64,000 bases of DNA from Burkholderiales bacterium (GTDB lineage Bacteria > Pseudomonadota > Gammaproteobacteria > Burkholderiales > Burkholderiaceae_C): contig JANYJJ010000140.1 of assembly GCA_025358485.1 (NCBI GenBank), positions 1 to 64,000 of the forward strand. The letters run 5' to 3'. Below, one piece after another: positions 58,993 to 64,000 of this stretch (the first letter of the stretch is position 1; every line of letters begins with the position of its first letter). The position numbers and the translations under genes are program-made. The notes beneath the pieces were generated by a model that did no database searches, was not told the DNA's origin, and was given only the letters and a program-made list of their open reading frames with translations.

Positions 58993-59673
58993 CTACTTGG
59001 CGATGAAACGCAGAATCATCTCGACGATGCTTTCGCGGCGGGCGGCAATGTTGTCTGCAGAGTCAAGCGCGCGCTTGAAGATGAGAGAAAAAGTGTGCTG
59101 GTTCGACACATTGAAAAAGCACAAGGCACTGATCGACATGTGCAGGTCGACGGGGTCCACGCTGCTGCGAAAAACACCCGCTTTCACGCCGCGTTGGTAG
59201 ACCGAAGTGACTGCATCGATGGCGGGCACATTGAGTTGTCGGATGCTCTTGGACTGCGCCAAAAACTCGCCCTTGTGCATGTTCTCGTTCATCACCAAGC
59301 GGATGAAATCGGGGCTGGCGAGTTGGTAGTCGAAGGTGAAGCCCACCAACACACGCATCGCCACCTCGGGCTCCAAGCCGTCGAGTTGCAAACCGCTTTC
59401 GATGCCGCGGATGCGGCCATACGCTTCTTCGAGCACGCGAACGTACAGCCCTTCTTTGCTGCCGAAATAGTAATAAATCATGCGCTTGCTGGTGCGCGTG
59501 AGGGCCGCTATTTCGTCGATGCGGGCACCTGCCAAACCTTTGCTGGCGAACTCTTGTGTGGCCACCTCGATGATGTTGAGTGCGGTGGCTTCAGGATCGT
59601 TGGTGCGTGTGGTGGAGGCACCGCGCTTGGGCTTGGCGGAGGAGGCCGATGCCGTTGGAGCTGACTGGGTCAT
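58993..59673 (-). CDS. TetR-family transcriptional regulator
   Basis: A 226-residue repressor. A low-complexity N-terminus (SAPTASASSAKPKRGASTT) precedes the TetR helix-turn-helix: IIEVATQEFASKGLAGARID, EIAALTRTSKRMIYYYFGSK and EGLYVRVLEEAY. The C-terminal domain is all-helical. It resembles regulators of catabolic genes for aromatic or hydroaromatic acids. It lies 90 bp upstream of the dehydrogenase on the same strand and may control that gene and the liv operon. Confidence 0.9.
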   Translation of the reverse strand: MTQSAPTASASSAKPKRGASTTRTNDPEATALNIIEVATQEFASKGLAGARIDEIAALTRTSKRMIYYYFGSKEGLYVRVLEEAYGRIRGIESGLQLDGLEPEVAMRVLVGFTFDYQLASPDFIRLVMNENMHKGEFLAQSKSIRQLNVPAIDAVTSVYQRGVKAGVFRSSVDPVDLHMSISALCFFNVSNQHTFSLIFKRALDSADNIAARRESIVEMILRFIAK

Positions 59674-59728
59674 GGCAAGAACCGGGTTTGATTTGGTGGA
59701 TTTGATTGTGAACTGAAGCGCAAGCCCG

Positions 59729-60973
59729 TCAGACCGCAGGCCATCTCTTTGACCCAAACTGCAAACTGTCACGAAACACGGGCGACTGCACCTCGCCGCT
59801 GGCCGCCACAGCTCGGCCGCGCCCTTGGCGTTTGGCCTCGTACAAGGCTTGGTCTGCGCGCCGCAAGCCGTCGGTGATGGTCTCATTTGGGGCCATCTGC
59901 ACCACCCCAAAACTCAGGGTCAAACGCACCGCGTGCGGTGCCACTTGGCGTTGTTCCAGGCGCTCAACAATGCGCGTGGCCACGGCCATCGCTTCGTCGA
60001 TGGAGGTGGCTGGCAGCAGCACGCCAAACTCGTCGCCACCCAAGCGCCCGGCCACGTCCAAGCCGCGCAAGGTTTGGCGTGTGCACAAGGCCACTTGGCG
60101 CAGGGCTTCGTCACCTGCAGCGTGGCCCAAACGGTCGTTGACTTGCTTGAAGTGATCAATGTCAAACATCAGCAGGGCGTTGCGCGTGACGCTGGTTTCG
60201 CCGAGCGCGCGTTCGGCGCGTTCGTGAAAGTGGCGGCGGTTGGGCACGCCCGTCAGGATGTCGGTGTCGGCCAAAAACTTCAGGCGCCGTTGGCTGATGC
60301 GCACATTGCGTTCGGTGCGCTCAAAGGTCAGCAGCAAGCCCAAATAAACCAGCGTCACCGCCCCCGTGCCAGTGAGCAAGCCTTGCGCCCACAAGGCCAC
60401 CGCCTGGTTGCTAGCCGCCGCAGAAAGCACGGCCGCGCGCAAACCTTGCGCCACGGTGACAGCTGCCGCCATGAAGATGAACACTTTCAGCGCTGAGCTG
60501 CGGCGCACTTCCGGCAGCATCAAGGCGTTGACGGCCGCATAAGCGTGCAGCACGGCGCTTGCTGCGCTGAACGCCACGACTTCGGTGTCCGGGTGCGGTG
60601 CCATGGCCCGCACCAGTGCCCACGTGCCAAAGGCAGCTGCCAGCAAGCACGCGTCGACAACCACCGGCACGCGCCACTGGCGCCGAGCGTAAAAATGGCG
60701 CAAGCCCGACAACACGACAATGGGCCATTGCAATTCCAGCGCGTGGGCCAGCGGTGAAATCACCGGCCAGTTCGGCTCAAACGTCTGCAAAAACAGGCCC
60801 AAACACAACAGCCACTGGGCACTGACCCACCACCAAAAACCGCGATACACACGCTGCGTGGTGCCAAACAAGGTCAGCAACGCCGCTGCCATCACTGCGA
60901 CGGCGGTGATGAGGCTGAGCAGGTGGGCGGTGAGGGTGGGCACGTGTGACTGGGCGGTTGGCTCGCAGCCCAC
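59729..60973 (-). CDS. diguanylate cyclase (GGDEF) with N-terminal membrane domain
   Basis: A 414-residue cyclase that makes c-di-GMP. About six or seven hydrophobic segments occupy residues 15-215, probably a membrane sensor. The GGDEF domain (about 240-395) has DTDILTGVPNRRHF, MFDIDHFKQVNDRLGHAAGD and an intact GGDEF in GRLGGDEFGVLLPA. An I-site RGLD lies five residues before GGDEF, so product inhibition is expected. The start is GTG 60973 or GTG 60943. No EAL domain is present. Confidence 0.92.
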   Translation of the reverse strand: MGCEPTAQSHVPTLTAHLLSLITAVAVMAAALLTLFGTTQRVYRGFWWWVSAQWLLCLGLFLQTFEPNWPVISPLAHALELQWPIVVLSGLRHFYARRQWRVPVVVDACLLAAAFGTWALVRAMAPHPDTEVVAFSAASAVLHAYAAVNALMLPEVRRSSALKVFIFMAAAVTVAQGLRAAVLSAAASNQAVALWAQGLLTGTGAVTLVYLGLLLTFERTERNVRISQRRLKFLADTDILTGVPNRRHFHERAERALGETSVTRNALLMFDIDHFKQVNDRLGHAAGDEALRQVALCTRQTLRGLDVAGRLGGDEFGVLLPATSIDEAMAVATRIVERLEQRQVAPHAVRLTLSFGVVQMAPNETITDGLRRADQALYEAKRQGRGRAVAASGEVQSPVFRDSLQFGSKRWPAV

Positions 60974-61046
60974 GAGTCTGGTGTTCGCGCGGCATGGAAT
61001 CCATCCTTACTTTTGGGGTGTTCCTTGAGCCGAATTTGGTGCTAGC

Positions 61047-61061
61047 TCACTGAACCAGTGA
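61047..61061. promoter_or_regulatory. short palindrome in the divergent promoter region
   Basis: TCACTG-AAC-CAGTGA, a perfect 6-bp inverted repeat with a 3-nt spacer. It lies in the 146-bp gap between the divergent diguanylate cyclase and AIM24-family genes. It may be an operator; no regulator can be assigned. Confidence 0.3.
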
Positions 61062-61119
61062 TCGCGCCGTCATCTGCCAGCGATACCATCGCGGCCGGAT
61101 CAACTCAGGAGCAGGCGTC

Positions 61120-61938
61120 ATGGCGATGGACGTGGTGGATTTCGAAATCAAGGGTTCAGAAATGCAGTTCGTCGAGGTCGAGCTCGACCCCGGCGAGGCG
61201 GCGGTGGGTGAAGCCGGCAGCATGATGTACATGGATGCTGGCATCGGCATGGACACGGTGTTCGGCGACGGCTCTGCCAGCCAGGGCGGTTTTCTGGGCA
61301 AGCTGATGGGCGCTGGCAAGCGGCTGGTCACGGGCGAGTCCTTGTTCACCACGGTCTACAGCAATCAAGCCAACACCAAGCTCAAAGTGGCGTTTGCCGC
61401 ACCCTATCCCGGCAAAATTTTGCCGATGGATTTGCGCCAATTGGGCGGCACGTTGATTTGCCAAAAGGACGCGTTTTTGTGCGCCGCCAAAGGTGTGTCG
61501 CTGGGCATCTTCTTTCAGCAAAAAATGTCGGTAGGCTTTTTTGGTGGCGAAGGCTTTGTGATGCAAAAGCTGGAGGGCGACGGCCTGGCCTTTGTGCACG
61601 CTGGGGGTACGGTGCTCAAGCGCGAGTTGCGGCCGGGTCAAACATTGCTGATCGACACCGGCTGCATCGTGGCATTCACGCCGTCTGTGCAGTTCGAGAT
61701 TCAATACGTCGGCAAAGTCAAAACAGCGCTGTTCGGCGGCGAAGGTTTGTTCTTCGCCAAGGTGACCGGGCCGGGCACGGTGTGGTTGCAAAGCTTGCCG
61801 TTCTCGCGCTTGGCTTCGCGCGTGTTTGCGGCGGCACCTCAGCGCGGCGGATCGCGCGAAGAAGGCGGCCTGCTGGGCGGCTTGGTCGGCGGTGGAGGCT
61901 TGCTGGGCGGCGTGCTCGGTGGTGGCGATGACGACTGA
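61120..61938 (+). CDS. AIM24/TIGR00266 family protein
   Basis: A 272-residue beta-rich protein. It starts VVDFEIKGSEMQFVEVELDP and has EAGSMMYMDAGIGMDTVFGD, FFGGEGFVMQKLEGDGLAFV and TGCIVAFTPSVQFEIQYVGK, the signature of TIGR00266/AIM24 proteins. The C-terminus is Gly-rich (GGLLGGLVGGGGLLGG), also usual in the family. Function in bacteria is not established. AGGAG precedes the ATG by about 9 bp. Confidence 0.93.
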   Translation: MAMDVVDFEIKGSEMQFVEVELDPGEAAVGEAGSMMYMDAGIGMDTVFGDGSASQGGFLGKLMGAGKRLVTGESLFTTVYSNQANTKLKVAFAAPYPGKILPMDLRQLGGTLICQKDAFLCAAKGVSLGIFFQQKMSVGFFGGEGFVMQKLEGDGLAFVHAGGTVLKRELRPGQTLLIDTGCIVAFTPSVQFEIQYVGKVKTALFGGEGLFFAKVTGPGTVWLQSLPFSRLASRVFAAAPQRGGSREEGGLLGGLVGGGGLLGGVLGGGDDD

Positions 61939-61983
61939 CCCGGCGAAAAAGCAGTCAAGTTTGCGTCAAGCACCGTGACCGGC

Positions 61984-62910
61984 ATGAAGCTGCTGATCGA
62001 TTCCTTCTGGCGCGCCGCCGCGTATTGCCTGCATCCGCGCGTGATCGCGCTGTCGCTCTTGCCCTTGCTCGTGATGGTGCTGCTGGCTTTGGGGTTGGGT
62101 TACTTTTTCTGGGTGCCTGCGGTCGACGCGGTGCGCGGGTTTTTGGCGTCATATGAAGTCGTCGGCAGCTTCATGGCTTGGCTCGAAAAAATGGGCTTTG
62201 CCAGTTTGAAGCTGGTGCTCGCCCCGATGTTGGTGGTGTTTGTCATCACGCCGCTCATCGTTGTGTTGGCCTTGATGGCGGTGGCGATATTGATGACGCC
62301 GTCGATGTTGAGTTTGGTACGCGACCGGCGTTTTCCTGATTTGGAACGCAAGCGAGGCGGTTCAAACTTGGGGTCTGTTTTTCTCAACACTTGGTGCATC
62401 GTCGTGGCCATGGTGTTGATGGTGGTGTCGATACCGTTTTGGTTGATACCACCGCTGGTGCTCATCTTGCCGCCGCTGATTTGGGGTTGGCTCACCTACA
62501 AAGTCATGGTCTACGACGTGCTGTCTGAACACGCCAGCAAAGACGAGCGGCGTGACCTGATCCGCCAGCACAAAGGCCCGCTGCTGGGCATGGGCGTGAT
62601 CACCGGCTACCTCGGTGCGGCACCCTCGTTGGTGTGGGCATCGGGGGCGTTGTTCATCGCCATGGCGCCGGTGTTGGTGCCCCTGGCCATCTGGATCTAC
62701 ACGCTGGTTTTTGCGTTTTCTGCGCTTTGGTTTTCGCACTACGCCTTGTCGGCTTTGCAGGCCATGCGGGCTGCTCAGGATGCGTCGAAAGCACCGCCAC
62801 TCACGCCTGCTTTTAATTCTCAGGTAAACAATGTCGAATTGCTGCCACCGCTTCCATTGCCGGCACCGGGCAGCAATCGCCCGCCCCTGCTGCTGCCTCC
62901 TTCGGCCTGA
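61984..62910 (+). CDS. EI24-domain membrane protein
   Basis: A 308-residue membrane protein of the EI24/CysZ-like fold. Membrane segments are seen at VIALSLLPLLVMVLLALGLG, KLVLAPMLVVFVITPLIVVL, VVAMVLMVVSIPFWLIPPLV and LFIAMAPVLVPLAIWIYTLV. In some bacteria CysZ imports sulfate, but cysteine genes are not adjacent and the substrate is unknown. The C-terminal 35 residues are Pro/Leu-rich. The start at 61984 is chosen (GTG 61975 possible). It follows the AIM24 gene by 45 bp on the same strand. Confidence 0.85.
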   Translation: MKLLIDSFWRAAAYCLHPRVIALSLLPLLVMVLLALGLGYFFWVPAVDAVRGFLASYEVVGSFMAWLEKMGFASLKLVLAPMLVVFVITPLIVVLALMAVAILMTPSMLSLVRDRRFPDLERKRGGSNLGSVFLNTWCIVVAMVLMVVSIPFWLIPPLVLILPPLIWGWLTYKVMVYDVLSEHASKDERRDLIRQHKGPLLGMGVITGYLGAAPSLVWASGALFIAMAPVLVPLAIWIYTLVFAFSALWFSHYALSALQAMRAAQDASKAPPLTPAFNSQVNNVELLPPLPLPAPGSNRPPLLLPPSA

Positions 62911-62934
62911 CACCAACCCTCGCGACCACGCCCC

Positions 62935-63750
62935 ATGAACTTCGGCCTCATCATCATTGGCGACGAAATTTTGTCGGGCAAACGGCAAGACAAGCACCTG
63001 CCCAAAGTGATTGAACTGTTGGCCGAGCGCGGCTTGTCTTTGAGCTGGGTGCGCTATGTGGGGGATGAGCCCGACCGCATCACTGCCGACTTGAAGCACG
63101 CGTTCGAGACCGGCGACGTGGTGTTCTCCTGTGGCGGCATCGGTGCCACACCCGACGACCACACCCGCCAATGCGCCGCCCGCGCCTTGGGTGTGGATTT
63201 GGCCTTGCACCAGCAAGCGCGCGACTTGATTTTTGAGCGCATGCGCGAAACCGCCGCCGAGCAAGGCAAGCCCTATGAGCCCGACCGCGCGGACAACCAA
63301 CACCGCCTGAACATGGCCGTGTTTCCGCTCGGCGCGAACATCATTCCCAACCCGTTCAACAAGATCGCCGGATTTTCTTTGCCTTCCAATCAGGCGGGCG
63401 AGGGCGGCGTTTATTTTGTGCCTGGTTTTCCGGTGATGGCGTGGCCCATGGTGGCCTGGGTGCTGGACCATCGCTATGCACATTTGAAGCGCGCACTCAC
63501 CAGCTCCGAAAAATCTGTCATCGTTTTCGGTGCCATGGAAGCCACTTTGACCCCGCTGATGGAAGCCATCGAAGCCAATTTCAGCGGCGTCAAAGTCTTC
63601 AGCCTGCCCAGCGTGGACCACCCACAGTGGGGCAAACACATCGAGTTGGGCGTCAAAGGCCACACCGAGCTGCTGGCCGACGCCTACAGCGCCCTGCTGC
63701 ACGGTCTGCGCGAACACGGTGCAGAGCTTGGCCCTGAATTGGTGCGCTGA
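62935..63750 (+). CDS. CinA-like molybdopterin-binding domain protein
   Basis: A 271-residue protein of the CinA N-terminal/MoaB-MogA fold. It begins FGLIIIGDEILSGKRQDKHL and contains VVFSCGGIGATPDDHTRQCA, then NQHRLNMAVFPLGANIIPNP and GGVYFVPGFPVMAWPMVAWV. The nicotinamide mononucleotide deamidase C-terminal domain of full CinA is absent. It may act on nucleotide or pterin pyrophosphates (COG1058 type), but this is not certain. Confidence 0.9.
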   Translation: MNFGLIIIGDEILSGKRQDKHLPKVIELLAERGLSLSWVRYVGDEPDRITADLKHAFETGDVVFSCGGIGATPDDHTRQCAARALGVDLALHQQARDLIFERMRETAAEQGKPYEPDRADNQHRLNMAVFPLGANIIPNPFNKIAGFSLPSNQAGEGGVYFVPGFPVMAWPMVAWVLDHRYAHLKRALTSSEKSVIVFGAMEATLTPLMEAIEANFSGVKVFSLPSVDHPQWGKHIELGVKGHTELLADAYSALLHGLREHGAELGPELVR

Positions 63751-63784
63751 CCATCGGCCAGCCAGCGTCTTTCAAGCAAAAATA

Positions 63785-63801
63785 TGCACCTTATAGGTGC
63801 A
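63785..63801 (+). promoter_or_regulatory. NtrC binding site upstream of glnA
   Basis: TGCACCTTATAGGTGCA is a perfect palindrome (TGCACC-N5-GGTGCA) and matches the NtrC consensus. A 19-bp palindrome including flanking A/T extends from 63784 to 63802. It lies about 80 bp upstream of the expected start of a sigma-54 transcript. Confidence 0.85.
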
Positions 63802-63847
63802 TTTTAATTGCAACTCGGCTCCGTTTTGCGCCAACGTTGGCAGCTGC

Positions 63848-63863
63848 GGGCACAGTTTCTGCT
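63848..63863 (+). promoter_or_regulatory. sigma-54 promoter of glnA
   Basis: GGGCACAGTTTCTGCT has GG and GC dinucleotides ten bases apart (63849-63850 and 63861-63862) and a TGGCAC-N5-TTGC-like shape. Expected transcription start is near 63874, leaving about 100 nt of leader. The leader contains a hairpin GCAGCA-AAG-TGCTGC (63908-63922). Confidence 0.7.
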
Positions 63864-63973
63864 ATCTTTGACGTCGTGTTTCTGAGGCAGTTAGTAAGTT
63901 TTTTCAGGCAGCAAAGTGCTGCTTGTCCACAAAAACATCCCCCCCACCCCCACGCGTTCCTTAGGAGATATTG

Positions 63974-64000
63974 ATGGCCAAGACCGTCGCCGACGTCATG
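63974..64000 (+). CDS. glnA: type I glutamine synthetase, N-terminal fragment (truncated by window edge)
   Basis: Only nine codons, MAKTVADVM, are present, matching the start of GlnA in betaproteobacteria. AGGAG (63963-63967) sits before the ATG. An NtrC site and sigma-54 promoter upstream strongly support the identity. The enzyme makes glutamine from glutamate and ammonia and is the classic target of nitrogen control. Confidence 0.85.

Noticed and set aside
62362..63717. Minus-strand frame of 451 codons over the EI24 and CinA-like genes
   Set aside because: Covers two recognised plus-strand genes and has shadow composition.
63838..63852. Alternative sigma-54 promoter at TGGCAGCTGCGGGCA
   Set aside because: GG and GC are only nine bases apart; the site at 63848 has the correct ten.

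Overview
The window is a gene-dense chromosomal segment of about 60% GC. Gene content and order (FmdB-DUF502-aspS-nudB at the left, DsbB, ParC, WaaC/WaaA, cysE, a CsgG lipoprotein operon, glnA at the right edge) point to a Gram-negative betaproteobacterium. It is most likely a Burkholderiales member close to the Comamonadaceae. That placement is my inference from gene content and protein style; I ran no search. No rRNA, tRNA, CRISPR array, prophage or intact insertion sequence was seen.

Left part (1-20726): a housekeeping run with an FmdB tail, a DUF502 membrane protein, aspS, nudB, an endonuclease/exonuclease/phosphatase protein and a PLD-type cardiolipin synthase. Next comes a DNA repair pair, a metallo-beta-lactamase fold exonuclease and an ATP-dependent DNA ligase, with an unknown protein between them. 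Then follow a gamma-glutamyltransferase homologue carrying an in-frame insertion of a dispersed repeat, an acyl-CoA synthetase and parC. On the minus strand lie a three-lipoprotein CsgG/DUF4810/DUF799 operon and ridA-dsbB. comEC follows on the plus strand.

Centre (20789-31551): a double set of circularly permuted ATP-grasp, alpha-E and transglutaminase-fold genes. Set one has separate ATP-grasp, alpha-E and large transglutaminase/DUF2126 genes. Set two has a fused ATP-grasp/alpha-E protein and a small transglutaminase. This family combination has been predicted to make or modify peptides, but to my knowledge its product is not established. It is the best candidate here for an undescribed system. 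Several of its proteins carry low-complexity tracts encoded by perfect 6- or 12-bp DNA repeats.

Middle right (31558-42185, mostly minus strand): a CzcICBA-type heavy-metal efflux operon with two extra His-rich exported proteins, a pair of half-size chromate transporters, an MFS exporter and a D-2-hydroxyacid dehydrogenase. Next are DUF1993, cysE, a BrnT/BrnA toxin-antitoxin pair and a gene-poor stretch (44219-44932). An alkylation-repair operon (Ada-AlkA fusion, Ogt, EamA exporter) precedes the envelope genes: phosphomannomutase, heptosyltransferase I and KDO transferase.

Right part (51990-64000): a branched-chain amino-acid-type ABC transporter (LivKHMGF) with a Gfo/Idh/MocA oxidoreductase, preceded by a quinate/shikimate dehydrogenase-like gene and a TetR regulator. 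Together these suggest a small uptake and catabolism locus. A diguanylate cyclase, an AIM24-family protein, an EI24-type membrane protein and a CinA-like protein follow. The window ends at the first codons of glnA, behind a good NtrC palindrome and a sigma-54 type promoter.

A recurring theme is short tandem repeats, both in coding linkers and between genes (periods 6, 11, 12, 15, 18 and 25 bp), together with GC-rich palindromic dispersed repeats.
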